Source of the DNA: Chrysogorgia sp. JL179-B06
Taxonomy: Eukaryota > Cnidaria > Anthozoa > Scleralcyonacea > Chrysogorgiidae
DNA: 64,000 bases
NCBI GenBank assembly: GCA_035772405.1
Contig: JAYKKM010000428.1
Location: 7,369,501-7,433,500, forward strand
Direction: 5' to 3'
Shown here: piece after piece, positions 39,509 through 51,437 of the stretch
Layout of the letters: each line of letters opens with the position of its first letter
How positions within the stretch are numbered: the first letter of the stretch is position 1
The notes under the pieces: model-generated
What the model saw: only the letters and a program-made list of their open reading frames with translations
The model's database searches: none
Told to the model about the DNA's origin: nothing
Translations under genes and position numbers: made by a program

Positions 39509-40544
39509 TAATTAGTATACACCCAACCATTGTCTATTACAAATGCTGCATTCTGATTGGCTACTCAACCGTTGTCTATTCGTGATAGACTACGTTTGGG
39601 AAAAATGAAAACAAACCCGAAAAATATGGCAGTAAACTCTCGTTTTGCAGACGTTTCCGAGGAATTTTTTGAGAGTTTGATAGAAAATTCTATCGCTGAG
39701 AAAACTAAAACGGCCACAAAATATGGCATGAAGATTTTAATGGTAAGGTACGAAATATAAACTGTTTTTACTTGCCGCTCACGAGTGGTTAAATAACACA
39801 GCTTATTCGTCAGTTTGCACTAGAAAAACTCTCTAGAAAAACGTCTGTCACAGTTTTGTCCGACCACGACATAGAGGCTAGGCACACCAAGGCTGTCACT
39901 GGTCACAAATCTGATCTCTCCATTCAGTCGTACGTACAGCTCGAGAGCTTCTTTCCAGCAGAAGGGAAACATGTCGAATATTCTAAGTCGCTCCGTCTCG
40001 GGCGAGAGCAATCCTTTCATTCAGTCTAGTCGCTGCAGCTCTACTTACAGCAAACCAGACCTTATGCAATCATCACCCCCAACGTCTTCGGCACTTGAAA
40101 CAATTGATCAGGCTAACTCTGATGCCCAGCTTCGCGTCGAAAACCAACCACAAATACCTAGATGCAAGCTCCACAATCGTTCAATTTCCATGGCTGCACA
40201 GTGTCAATCTTTAAGAACAAATACTGGTGTAGTTGTCTGACTGGTGTCAGGCATGATTGTTTCCACTTTCCAGTTGAACTGTTTGTTCCCTTGGTAGTCG
40301 TTTCTTTGATAACAGATTTTAAGAAGAAATTCTTTCTTACGAATGTTTTATGGACATTTTAACACCAAACGGTTTGCTTTTGACACTGACTGACGTCTGA
40401 CATGTAAACACATGTCATGTGATGTCGCGTGAGTTCGCGCGTGCGTATAAATTAAAATTGAATGAAATTATTTTAAAAATTGCACGGTGTATGGATTATT
40501 TTCTCGAAATTAATATATCTAGGTACAGGGTGTATACTAATTAA
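39509..40544. mobile_element. About 1-kb segment bounded by inverted repeats and flanking palindromes
   Basis: AATTAGTATACACCC at the left is matched by GGGTGTATACTAATT at the right, just inside two copies of the 104-bp palindrome. On the plus strand an open stretch near 39,626-39,760 (AVNSRFADVSEEFFESLIEN, then KTKTATKYGMKIL) resembles the N-terminal module that precedes Crypton-derived (DUF3504-type) domains, and 39,971-40,240 has a serine-rich frame. The resemblance is from general familiarity. No recombinase core is present, so this looks like a gene-fragment-carrying non-autonomous element. Confidence 0.45.
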
Positions 40545-40648
40545 CAATTAGACAACTCGTCCTCGTTGTCTATGAGCGAATAGTCAACTCAGGCTTCGCC
40601 TTCGTTGACTATTCGCTCATAGACAACTCGGACTCGTTGTCTAATTGT
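40545..40648. repeat. 104-bp palindrome, copy 2
   Basis: Apparently identical to 39,405-39,508 and in the same orientation. Confidence 0.9.
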
Positions 40649-40666
40649 TAAATAGACAACGAGGGT

Positions 40667-41600
40667 GAGTTGTCTAATTGTTTTAGTATCAACCATAAAC
40701 AACCTTTCTTTAACGTAAAAAAGTTTTATCAAAATTGTTCCATGATTTTCATATAGTTTCACCTTTTTGTTTGTAGAAGTCTCCCCATTCAAAATGTAGA
40801 GTAGCTCAATGGCACATGATAAACAATCGCTCAAAAAAACGAGATTGTAATTACTTTGCTTCAAATTTGGTGTATAGATATACTCCATAGGCATAAGCGA
40901 ATTCATTTTCTTATTCGAAAATGTCAAACTGAATAATTTACCATTACTTTCGGGCCAATGTTTTCATGATTTCATCACGCGTATATACATTTTAGCGAAC
41001 GCCATATTTGGCCTAGATTTCAGGTTTTGCTTGCAGCGTGAATATGTCGTGGCTTCTGATTGGTCAGGATATAAATATTCCAGTTATAAGAAGGTTTGTG
41101 ATTGGATAACGCCACTAGTGGTCTATCACCAATAGACCAGTAGCAGCTCAGCCAATCAGAATACCGAATTTGTAATAGACTATTGGTGATAGACGGTGAG
41201 TATAGCGTTACCCAATCACAAACCTTCTTATGTTGGAATATTCCTATCCTGACCGGCCAAACCTGGAATCTAGTCCAAACATGGCGTCCGCTAAAATTTA
41301 AATACGAGTGATGAAATCATGAAAACATTGGCCCGAAAGTAATGGAAAATTGTTCGGTTTGACATTTTCGAATAAGAAAATGAATTCGCTTATGCCTATG
41401 GAGTATATCTATACCAAATGTGAAGCAAAGTAATTACAATCTCGTTTTTTGTGAGCGATTGTTTATCCCGCATGTGTCATCGAGCAACTCTACATTTTGA
41501 ATGGGGAGACTTCTACAAACAAAAAGGTAAAACTATCTTAAAATTTGGAACAATGTTAGAAAGGTTGTTTATGGTTGATACTAAAACAATTAGACAACTC
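40667..41600. mobile_element. Foldback element with about 450-bp arms
   Basis: GAGTTGTCTAATTGTTTTAG with the following TATCAACCATAAACAACC is matched by the complementary sequence at 41,560-41,600. Further in, CTCCATAGGCATAAGCGAAT at about 40,883 faces its inverse at about 41,385, and AAGGTTTGTGATTGG at about 41,091 faces its complement near 41,210. The centre (about 41,110-41,200) contains GTCTATCACCAATAGAC. The whole is one long imperfect palindrome without coding capacity. Its outer sequence matches the GTTGTCTA palindromes next to it, so it belongs to the same family. Confidence 0.8.
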
Positions 41601-41677
41601 GCCTTTCCAATAAAAGTAGCGCCCGTATGTTTCATTGACATTATTCAGATTTCATGGCCTCTTAACATTGACGTTAA

Positions 41678-42735
41678 GTGACCCTAAACGCGAAAACGTA
41701 CCTTAACGACTTTCCGTTTAAACGGCCAAAAAAACGGACGGCGAACGGATGACAAACGGCTTGTATAAGCGTTCGAACGGTTTCCAAAAACGTTCGAACG
41801 GTAAACGGTTAACAACAGGAGGTCGAACGGTTAACAACTGTTCGAACGGCTAACGAAACCGTTTGAAAGCGCTGTTAATAATTTTAAACGTTTTATCAAA
41901 CCATTCGAACCGAAAACTGTCAAATTTCATAATTTTCCAGCAGCAGAAAAGTCCAGAGAACGCGGGGAAGTTTGGATCATGCTGTATTGCTGTCGCGGTT
42001 GTTCCGGAAGGCAGCTATGGGGATCATGCGAAAAATGTCAATTGCGCGTCAATAATCTTTATGTTTAGTTGAAATCGTTCGAATGATATAAAATTATTTC
42101 TTGTCACATTTTGCTTATAATTTTCAGTGCTTAGTTTTGCGTAAATCTTTGCTTATAAGGCGTTCGAACGCTTTGGGGAAGCCATTCGAACGCCGTTAGA
42201 ACGGTTTCAGTTAGCGCGATTAGGAATTGCGTCCAATGTATTTTAACCGCAATTCGTCAAATGAAGTGAGTCTGTGTTGGCAACAACTCGAACTCTGTGT
42301 TGGCAACAACAAACATAATCTGATAGGCATTACGTTAGAGATGTCTTCCCGTGTTCTCACACCTGTCAAGCCGCACACAGCCTAGTTGGCTTGTACGCCT
42401 ATAACTGAACCATCTGCGCTCGTCATAATCCGGCGTTTACAATTAATGTAAACCCGATTAAACGCTCCCGCTACATGTAATAGCCCTTTGAACGGTTTCA
42501 GTTAAACGCTTTAGCGAACACTGAACGGCATGAAAATGCCGTTTCCCTACCGTTCGGTAAGGCTTTCGAACGCTTTGAGAAGCCGTTTGAACGGTTTGAT
42601 AAAACCGGCGCCTGTTACTAACCGTTCGAACGGCTTCTTAACTCCAAGCGTTCGAACGCTTACCAAACGGTAAGCGCACGGTATTTTCATGCCGTTCGCT
42701 AAAGCGTTAAGGTACGTTTTCGCGTGGAGGGTCAC
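41678..42735. mobile_element. Non-autonomous element rich in CGTTCGAACG motifs, copy A
   Basis: Ends are GTGACCCT(A)AACGCGAAAACG and the complement of CGTTTTCGCGTGGAGGGTCAC. The first and last 250 bp contain many copies of the self-complementary word CGTTCGAACG or variants (CCGTTCGAAC, GGTTAACAAC). The spacing suggests subterminal protein-binding sites. The centre has no recognisable gene. Confidence 0.7.
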
Positions 42736-44007
42736 CTATAGTCTATATATAACCACGGAATAAGTCATTAAATAAGGATCACGAGACAATTAAAAGAGAT
42801 AGTATGTATTGTAGCTGAAATGAAGAAATGTCTTTAAATGTTCAATATATATATTTGTTTAGGATAGGTTTGACTTTAAGTTTAAGATTTATATCTATTA
42901 TAGATCGAATAAAATACGAATAAATATATACGATTACGACGTCACTTTCATTTTGGTGAAACTGTACATAATTGTCAAGAAAATTGCAAACTTTACATCT
43001 GCATGATCTTTCCACAACAAAACATTCTCTTGGCTTTTTGTTCTAAATGTTGTATCTTAACTCTTACAAGATTATCTTTAAAATTATTAGGCCGTCTAAA
43101 ACTTATCATAGGGACTTCTGTAAGTACTTTCTTGATGATGCTAGGTGACATATTAAACAAAATCGCTGAAGGATTTATGAAAACCTAAAAGGGCCTGGTG
43201 GAAATCCAAAGTCAACACCATCCTATCAACATAGCATTTTTGAAGGTTTTCTCCTTATTACCCCTTCTAAAGGCTTAAACGATCTAAATGCATCACCAAA
43301 CTAATTTGGTTATCAATAAAATCCCTTTTATAACCTATTTTTATTAGAAATTAAACCCTTGAAATCCTCAATCTGCTGTATCATCTGTTTCACAAAGCCG
43401 CCTTAACCTAAGCATCTGTACTAAAACTGCCAAAATTCAGAGATATGATGCATAACACGTAAATTTAATCATTCATGGTATAAATTCAAAGCCCCTATAA
43501 TATAAAAAGCTTCCCGCTACCATGAGCCATAGCACAAAAACATCATCCAAAAAGCACCACCACACCCACGGCCGATAAATACATATGTTTCAAACATTCT
43601 TCCCATGAATTTTCCATAAAGATATTGCAAAGCAAACTTAGTACCAATTGCTGTTCCTAATTTTTGTCCGTAAACCTGTCATTAAACTCAAAATAGTTAT
43701 TTACTAGTATGAACATTGCGAAAATAAAAAGATACTCCATGGGTACCTTGAGATTTCCTTTGCATGACAAGATGAGCCCGGAGAAAGTGTGTAATTTTGC
43801 GCTTTGTGCATTGTGGGACATGTACCTCAATAATTGAGGTGACTGTCCCACGATGCCTTGCGGTCAACCTCGGAAAACTAGCTATCGACCAGCCTGCGAC
43901 AAGATAATCTTTGAGAAATTTAACTCAGATTGTTATGTTACTCGGTGCTGAAACAGAGGATATATTCAAGTTTTGTATTCAGGCGAACTATTATTGGATT
44001 TAAAACA
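42736..44007. other. Intergenic DNA, nothing recognised
   Basis: AT-rich, with short open frames of no recognisable composition. A small hairpin, GGGACATGTACCTCAATAAT with TTGAGGTGACTGTCCC, lies at about 43,812-43,850. Confidence 0.4.
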
Positions 44008-44870
44008 GTGACCCTCCATGGGAAAACATATCTTTTCGCGAATTGAAAACGCCGTTCAAACGCATTCAACGCCGTTCCGTTCAAACGCATTCGAACGCCG
44101 TTCGAACGCCGTTCGAACGGCGTTCGGTAAGCGTTCGAACGCTGCTAAACGCCGTTCAAACGACTGATTAGAACCGTTCGAACGGCTGAATAGAATGTTC
44201 GAACGCTGCTAAAACCAGTATCATGTGTTTTAATATCGTAATCTAGAAAGGGAAACCGTCTGTCGTAGAATGCCTCCGCATGTGTCGCTGGCTCTCGCGT
44301 TTCTTTCATTTCAATCTTTATTTCATCGGTTCTATACACTCATACATACAGCTGCGTGGTCAACATCACTATGGCAATGCTACACGGTCACACCGGATGT
44401 TTGTTTCTTTGGTTTGCGAACATTTCGAAAAGCGTCTTTGTAAATCGCTATTTTGATCTCCTTAGAAAGCCTATATTTAATTAAAGAAGGATGTGCGTTT
44501 GCCCATAGGTTTGCCGAATTGTGGCAAAAACAATTGTGATCAAGTAAATTAGTTTTAAATAGTCTCAAATTACTGTTGTCAGCGAATATCCGTCTCAGTT
44601 ACGCGAACCCAAATTCGATGATTCTGACGCCTGGCATGAACCGTCGCGAAGAACGCTTACGATATGTTTGACAGTTTGGTTATGTAAATGCTTGTTGATG
44701 AACGTTTAAGAACGCTTGTAGGTACTAGCCAACTTCCAACCGTTCGAGATAGCCGTTCGAACGCCACTCGCTAGCCGTTCGAACGCTATAGCTAGCCGTT
44801 CGAATTTTTCACCATTTCGAACGCCGTTCGAACGGCGTTCGAAATATTATTTTTTGCCATGGAGGGTCAC
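44008..44870. mobile_element. Non-autonomous element rich in CGTTCGAACG motifs, copy B
   Basis: Ends GTGACCCTCCATGG and its complement CCATGGAGGGTCAC. Dense AACGCCGTTCGAACG and related words occur near both ends (44,040-44,215 and 44,740-44,845). It shares end and motif style with copy A 1.3 kb upstream but the interior differs. Confidence 0.75.
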
Positions 44871-46004
44871 CTATTAATTTTCTTCTTCCAAAATAGAATT
44901 CCGTTTCAAATAGATCAACATATTTATCGCTTGCTTTATGGGGCGCCAAATGTAAAATAAATGTTTAGGACAAAAATGTGTTGATTCTACCATTATTTAC
45001 CTCATAATACATTATTGGTAAACAATGTTTCTATCTGAGTTAAACAATCCATAGATTATTTATAAATAATCTATGGATTGTTTACAAACAATCCCTGGAT
45101 GGTTTAGTGGAAAAGTATTATTTATTAAATAATCCAGGGATTGTTTATAAATAATCTAGGGATGGTTTAGTAAACCATGGATTATTTGCTAAATAATCCC
45201 CGGATTGTTTATAAACAATCTATGGATGGTTTAATAAACCATAGTTTGTCTATTAAACAATCCATGGATTGTTTATAAATAATCCAGGGATGGTTTAATA
45301 AACCATGAATTTTTGTTAAATAATCCAAGGATTATTTGCGCGCGCCAAATGTAAAAGAAAGATGGCTGCCCGCCAAATGTAAACAAAATATGGCACACAG
45401 GAAAGAGCCTGAGTACAGCGTCCTGCGTGCCGGGGGGAGAAGTAAACACCAAAAGACGCAAAACTTTGACTGTCCTTTTACTATGAATAATTCATCGGCA
45501 AATAACGTTACGAACGTCCTTCATGAAATCGCACGGCTCATACAGTCCGTGTCGAACAGCCAATGCTCTAACACAGAAAGTAGAGCAGAAAGTCGTCCTT
45601 CCAGACAATAACAAGCCGAGTTGTCAACACGAATGAAATGCATATGACAATCTTATTCGTTAGCTGTGAATATTTCGAGATTTTTCAAGTTGTAAGTTAT
45701 TTCTAATGTCCGTCCTGAGGCACCATTACTTAGTGAACTGGCGCGTACTAACGAATATACACGCTGAAGGCAATGAAACAGACGCTGGCGAATCCAATCT
45801 GCAGCTATCGGGAGCTTAGCCTTGGTAAATAAGTATTACACAGAAAAAACCTCAACTAAATAGCTCACAACTTGTTATTCACAGCTATTAGCTAACGAAT
45901 AAGATTGTCATCATATGCATTGGATTATTATCTTAACTCGTGGCCTTCATTCGTGTTGACAACTCGGCTTGTTATTGTCGATATGGAAGGACGACGTTCT
46001 AGTT

Positions 46005-46612
46005 AGGAATATTAATACCCAGCAAATAGCTTTAAAAAGAGCCATAACAACATAATTTTAAAAAGAAAATTTTTTAATATTAACGTTTCGTTACAGAGTG
46101 ACAAATTAGAATAAATGAAGGAGGCATATATAACTAAACTGTTATTATAAATAGATGTTACAAAGGAAATGACAAAATGTTACAAAAGAAATTAAAAGCG
46201 AGACGACAGAAGAGCAAAGGACGTGTCATCATAGATGACGAAGGAATGAATTAGAAAAGCGTTAAAGGAAAAGATCTAATGTTGGCGTTAAGAGAAGGTT
46301 TAAACTTAGAAATTAATAAACTCTCGCGAAGTAGGACTTCGAATTGCGTGGAGCCTGAGGACAAATAGAAAAGTCATCAAAAGAAACATCATGACCGGCT
46401 GTTGTTTTGTGCGCAAGAATGCTCGATAGAACGGTGTGAGAAAGCTCTTTTCCGGTATAAGGCGAAATACCCATATGTTCAGATACCCTAGTGTGTAAAA
46501 GTCGGCATGTTTCGCCAATATTTACGAGTTTAGTAACGAAACGTTAGTATTAAAAAATTTTCTTTTCACAATTATGTTGTTATGGCTCTTACTGGGCATT
46601 GATATTCCTAAC
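46005..46612. mobile_element. Nested Penelope-like insertion with inverted ends
   Basis: The left end (TAGGAATATTAATACCCAG, then AGCCATAACAACATAATT and ATATTAACGTTTCGTTAC) is complementary to the right end (46,530-46,612). Between them is a GIY-YIG endonuclease remnant on the minus strand followed by an untranslated region. It is inserted in the centre of the larger foldback element. Confidence 0.65.
46313..46532 (-). pseudogene. GIY-YIG endonuclease fragment of a Penelope-like element
   Basis: A minus-strand frame ending in TAA near 46,313 reads NIGETCRLLHTRVSEHMGIS, then YTGKELSHTVLSSILAHKTT, then HDVSFDDFSICPQAP. The GET-R---TR--EH pattern is the conserved helix of GIY-YIG nucleases, with catalytic arginine, and the following segments match the C-terminal region typical of Penelope-like retroelement endonucleases. 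The upstream GIY-YIG strands and the reverse transcriptase are absent, so it is a 5'-truncated, inactive copy. Confidence 0.7.
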
Positions 46613-47322
46613 TAGCTTACGATTCCCGCCTGTTCCTCCATTGCGACGATTTGGACGACTTTCTGCTCTAATTTATGTGTTAGAGAATTGGCTGTTCGAC
46701 ACGGACTGTGTGAGCCGTGCGATTTCATGAAGGACGTTCGTAACGTTATTTGCCGATGAATTATTCATATTTGATAGTAAAAGGACAGTCAAAGTTATGC
46801 GTCTTTTGGTGTTTACTTCACCCCCCGGCACGCAGGACGCTGTACCCAGGCTCTTTCCTGTGTGCCATATTTTTTTTACATTTGGCGGGCAGCCATCTTT
46901 CTTTTACATTTGGCGCGCGCAAATAATCCTTGGATTATTTAACAAAAATTCATGGTTTATTAAACCATCCCTGGATTATTTATAAACAATCCATGGATTG
47001 TTTAATAGACAAACTATGGTTTATTAAACCATCCATAGATTGTTTATAAACAATCCGGGGATTATTTAGCAAATAATCCATGGTTTACTAAACCATCCCT
47101 AGATTATTTATAAACAATCCCTGGATTATTTAATAAATAATACTTTTCCACTAAACCATCCAGGGATTGTTTGTAAACAATCCATAGATTATTTATAAAT
47201 AATCTATGGATTGTTTAACTCAGATAGAAACATTGTTTACCAAGAATGTATTATATAGGTAAATAATGGTAAAATCAACACATTTTTGTCCTAAACATTT
47301 TTTTTACATTTGGCGCCCCATA

Positions 47323-47728
47323 TTGCTTTGAATAAAAATGTGTTCGCTGACAGCAGTCTTGAGTTCAAGTGATTCTCTGACCGTGTAACCATAGAAACAA
47401 CCTCATTAATCAACCAATCGCAGTAAAGTATCTATGAACACATCCCGTCACACTTTGCGAGCATAAATTACACACTTTGTCCGGGCGCGTCTTCTGGGTA
47501 TATGGCCTTTCTAAGAGCTTCCAAACCCCCGATCACAATGAGGAATGTTGGATAACCCAACAACATCCATAGCACAAAATTTCCTATTTAACAACTATAC
47601 TTAATTACTGTGGGAATAAAATCTACTTTTTAAATAAAAGAAAATTATATTAGGTTTTCAGTAACATTTTCCATTTCCAAATTGAGTTTGAAAGGTGCAA
47701 GATAAACCATTTATACTGTACTACACCA

Positions 47729-47772
<44 letters not shown>

Positions 47773-48622
47773 TATTATTATTATTATATTATTATTATTA
47801 TTATTATTAATATTACTACTTTTATTATTATTATTAATACTATTATTATTATTATTATTATATTATTATTATTATTATATTATTATTATTATATTATTAA
47901 TATTACTACTTTTATTATTATTATTAATACTATTATTATTATTATTATTATATTATTATTATTATTATTATATTATTATTATTATTATTATTGTTATTGT
48001 TATTATTTTTATTATTATTATTGTTATAATTATCAGGAATCAGACAGGTGATCATTTCACGCTTGTCAAAAATGTGCGCGTAATCGCCAGTAACACGTGT
48101 CCAACATTTTCAGAATGGCCGTGCGAAATTTTGGAAGATTGGTAACGAATTTGTTGTTTGAAGATTACCTCACTTCTTTCTGGCCCTAAAAAGAAAAAAA
48201 GACTATTAGTGTTTTTCTATAAAAATATTAGATCTAGGGGGATTGAAAGGGGATATCACAGGGATCAATTTGATACCAATATTGCCATGGTTACGCTAGT
48301 TGCTTTGCTTCTGTTTGCCTCGTCTTTCAAGGATTTTTCCGCAAATGGCACTCGTTCGCTCAAACTCATTGCAAATTGAACATGTTTGTCTTGTATTAAT
48401 TGTTTTGAGAAAGCTCTTGTCGTGTTTTTTGTTGGTTATTTGTTGGTTATTTTTTGGTTATTTTGTTGGTTATTTTGTATTTTGTTGGTTATTTTGTTGG
48501 ATATTATGTGGGATCGAATTCCCACGAAGTCATAAAATCTGCCATTTTCGAAGGCATCAAATTACAAGCGCTTCAATGTCAGAGAATATATATTAAATGT
48601 GACTTGCAGCTTGGTTATTTTA
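47323..48622. repeat. Intergenic DNA with long (ATT)n tract
   Basis: An (ATT)n/(TTA)n microsatellite runs from 47,729 to about 48,025 with internal longer-period duplication. From 48,436 to 48,505 there are tandem GTTGGTTATTTT units. No gene is recognised; the long leucine/tyrosine/isoleucine frame over the tract is an artefact of the repeat. Confidence 0.85.
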
Positions 48623-48957
48623 CATGGTAAACTGTTTGCTACTCAAGCTTTTTAACACAAACTCAGAAAATGTATAGACGGGAATCGATCCCGCAAACCT
48701 TTACGATCTCCGGTTAGACGCTCTAACCATATAAAGACATATCGAGACTGCTGAATTAGCAGTACGTATGTCGCACGTACAAACTAGTACGCAACGTAGC
48801 CTTCGTTCTGCCATCTGAGTTCTGGTAGCTCAACGCATGGTTAGAGCGTCTGACCGGAGATCATGATGGTTGCGAGTTCGATTCCCGTCTGGGGCTCAGA
48901 AACATTTTCTGAGTTTGCGTTAAAAAGCTTGAGTACTGTAGCAAACAGTTTACCATG
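48623..48957. repeat. Inverted pair of tRNA-like (SINE) sequences
   Basis: CATGGTAAACTGTTTGCTAC at the left is complementary to the right end at 48,938-48,957. Each arm holds a tRNA-like segment: on the plus strand 48,830-48,900 has an A-box-like TAGCTCAACGCATGGTTAGAG and a B box GGTTGCGAGTTCGATTCCC. On the minus strand the other arm has GGTTAGAGCGTCTAACCGGA and GCGGGATCGATTCCC. The anticodon arm has an extra base and the acceptor relies on GT pairs. These are tRNA-derived repeats, not functional tRNA genes. Confidence 0.7.
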
Positions 48958-49299
48958 TCGGAGAATATATGAGGCAGAAGAGGTATAAATTAGCTCGCCG
49001 TTGAACACAGGAATATGAAGGTGCAGGCGACAATTAAGAAACTTAAGAGATTGGATGAAAAGGTAAGAAACAGCGACTTAAAACTATAATAATATTTATG
49101 CAGATTCATCCTTATTCCTCAGAGTATAAAACTCTATAAATGTTCACTTTTTGTGTGTGATTTCACGTTGTTCTTATCGTTCCATGTCTGCGCTGTACTT
49201 TACCCATACTTCAATCCATGCATGCTTTATTTTAACATATAGTCTTGTTGATGTAAATATTTATAATTGTGAAGACAATATATAAATATTTATAATATA

Positions 49300-50275
49300 A
49301 TAACTACATAACTGGTGAATGAGGTTGAAGAGGTAGAATAGATTAGAGAACAACTGCTAGATGGTATTAGGCAGGGACTGGTAGAACGGAATATGGAAGA
49401 AAGGTTCGGGTTAAGCAAGAAGGCTGTAGTGAGGATGCGATGTGTACCTACTGGATTCGTTAGTTGCAGTCAATCAAGGCAGTGCAGGTGAAAGGGAAAG
49501 CAGCTAGTGTAATACATGGATCGAGGGAGTCTTGAAAATTTAGCACCAGGAACTATTTCATGCGATGGTAGAGACATTGGAGAAAAAATGCAATGAAGAC
49601 ATTATTCACATTGCAATGAAGAATTGCAAAAAATTAAAGGGAAAGGTATTTCTGAAGGCTTATAAAGAAGACCTGGAAAAGTTTGAGAGCTTGAATGATA
49701 ATATGCTAATATCAATTGCAGTTATTATAGTAAAGGGGTTATAATGGACGGTATGGTTAAGTATACATCTGTATGCAAGGCTTTATTCTTCATATAAGCA
49801 AGTATTTAAGAAACGGGCTGTGCGTATAAAGGTTGCTATAGTTGTGCCACAGGCACTCATTTATTAAGTCCATTGAAATTGGCATGTAACATGCAGTAGT
49901 GTCTGCAAAATGCTTTGTGATGGGTTGTTATTGTAACATTGAAGAGCTTGGCTGAGTTTTATCTCAATAGTTATCAATACAAATATTATCATAACTTTTG
50001 ATGAGCCTGACACATTTCATTTTGTTTTAGGTGGTGATGGTGCTCCTTTTGGTAAAGATGACACTGCTTGTTCATGGCCTGTTAGCTTTCTTAACATAGG
50101 GCAAAGTGTATTGTGTAGATATATTATAGTAATAACCATTTTCTCCTTTTTTGTGCACTTCATATTCTGTTGTGTGTAATAAAGGAGAGGCCCCTGTTAA
50201 ATTTGTTATTGCAGAGCTGCCTATAATGATTGCATTTTTAGGTGGAGAGCTAAGTAATATTGCAACTTATTTTTT
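49300..50275 (+). pseudogene. Decayed copy of an unidentified protein gene
   Basis: Protein-like plus-strand pieces appear in order but in changing frames: LAEFYLNSY (about 49,945), DEPDTFHFVLGGDGAPFGKD with DTACSWPVSFLNIG following (49,999-50,095), then VKFVIAELP (about 50,195) and AFLGGELSNIATYF (about 50,231). The GGDGAPFGKDDTA block is strikingly well preserved. I associate these words with an uncharacterised, multicopy cnidarian protein but cannot name it. An upstream candidate start exon (MKVQATIKKLKRLDEK followed by GTAAGA, near 49,016-49,068) may or may not belong. Many stops make it a pseudogene. Confidence 0.5.
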
Positions 50276-50805
50276 CATAATATAAAATATATTTCTAATT
50301 AAAATTATAAAGGCTGGTGTATGGGTGAAGGGGTTAAATGAGATACATGTGTAAGGTATAACTCATTAACCCCCACAACTAACCTATAGCAGTTTTACTT
50401 TGATGAGAAAATTTGTCTAGTATAAGACAGTGAAATTATTAAAGGCTGGTTTTAAGCATAAATAGATTATTAAAAGTACCCTTGTATGTGTTGGGTATGG
50501 TATTCAATAACAGTTTTGCTTGTTTGGCCAACATGGCCAAATACCAAAGTTATTTTTAGTCTGGCTCATATATTACTGTAGATTGATTGTGTTAAAAGCC
50601 CATAAAAATCGGAAGCGATTATCATATCTGACTTATATATAGAATAACAACAGGACAACAGGATCAGCTATGTGTATATACTTTAATTAAAAATAGAAAA
50701 TGGCCATCCATGTTTATATATATAGAAAGGATTTATGGTGAAGGAAAATTTCGAGTGTTGGAATACATACATTTTAAGACCAAACCGGGACCAGTTGCGA
50801 AAAAT

Positions 50806-50885
50806 GCAACTTTAAGGCCTTCCGACTGGGAATTGAACCCGCGACCCTGCGATTGCTAGTGCAGTGCTCTGACCACTGTCCTTTC
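50806..50885 (-). repeat. tRNA-derived SINE-like segment
   Basis: On the minus strand CAGTGGTCAGAGCACTGCAC provides an A-box-like element and GGGTCGCGGGTTCAATTCCC a near-perfect B box for RNA polymerase III, about 30 bp apart. A poly-T-like terminator and complete cloverleaf were not found, so it is a SINE-type fragment. Confidence 0.65.
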
Positions 50886-51062
50886 AACATGTACCACAAT
50901 CCTTTCAACATGTAGTTTGATCGAGTGAAATGCCAAATATTACCTTTATATATATAGTCTGATACAAACACAAGAGGGAGTTTGGGAGAATTTGAAAGTT
51001 TATCTGAACCCGAGACGTTGGCAAGGGTTTGCATAATACTTTCAAATTCTCCTAAACTATTC

Positions 51063-51064
<2 letters not shown>

Positions 51065-51135
<71 letters not shown>
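51065..51135. repeat. (ATA)n microsatellite
   Basis: About 23 uninterrupted AAT/ATA units. Confidence 0.95.
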
Positions 51136-51137
<2 letters not shown>

Positions 51138-51437
51138 TCTTTATTTAAACTGTGAAGACCCGTTCAATTTCTGACAAATATTTAAAAACCAAGTTTTTAA
51201 AACTACGGAGAACTTTAATGTTCCTAATTGAATTCGGGAGCAAGTTCCAGTCTCGGGCTGCCGCGAACTTGAACATAGTTTGTCTGCGAGTGAAGTATTT
51301 ACTTGAGGAAGGTCAATCAAACTTTGATCTCGGAGGGTTTTTTCTCTTAACGAACTTTTTAAAAGAAAGTAATCGTTAAAATACGTAGGACAATCAATGT
51401 TATTTACAATTTTAATTTTTAAAGACTAAAATATATC

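Larger units (their letters stand above)
44937..47322. mobile_element. 2.4-kb palindromic foldback element with 6-bp duplication
   Basis: The tips TATGGGGCGCCAAATGTAAA and its complement are bordered by TTGCTT at 44,931-44,936 and 47,323-47,328, a likely target-site duplication. Both arms (about 45,030-45,340 and 46,915-47,225) are arrays of short palindromes such as AAACAATCCATGGATTGTTT and ATAAATAATC(C/T)A(G/T)GGAT. Further in, the arms stay complementary to about 45,610 and 46,640. The centre holds two smaller inverted-repeat insertions (about 45,610-45,985 and 46,005-46,612). Small open frames on either arm mirror one another and are not genes. Confidence 0.8.
50276..51437. other. Intergenic DNA with a tRNA-derived repeat and (AAT)n
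   Basis: No gene is recognised apart from the tRNA-like segment at 50,806-50,885 and the (ATA)n microsatellite at 51,065-51,135. Confidence 0.5.

Noticed and set aside
45273..46985. Mirror-image 62-codon frames on both arms of the foldback element
   Set aside because: They are the same inverted-repeat sequence read twice and have no gene-like features.
47695..48051. 118-codon frame rich in Leu, Tyr and Ile
   Set aside because: It is a pure (ATT)n microsatellite translation.
48830..48900. A functional tRNA gene
   Set aside because: The anticodon arm has an extra base, the acceptor stem depends on GT pairs, and an inverted degenerate partner is present; it is a tRNA-derived repeat.
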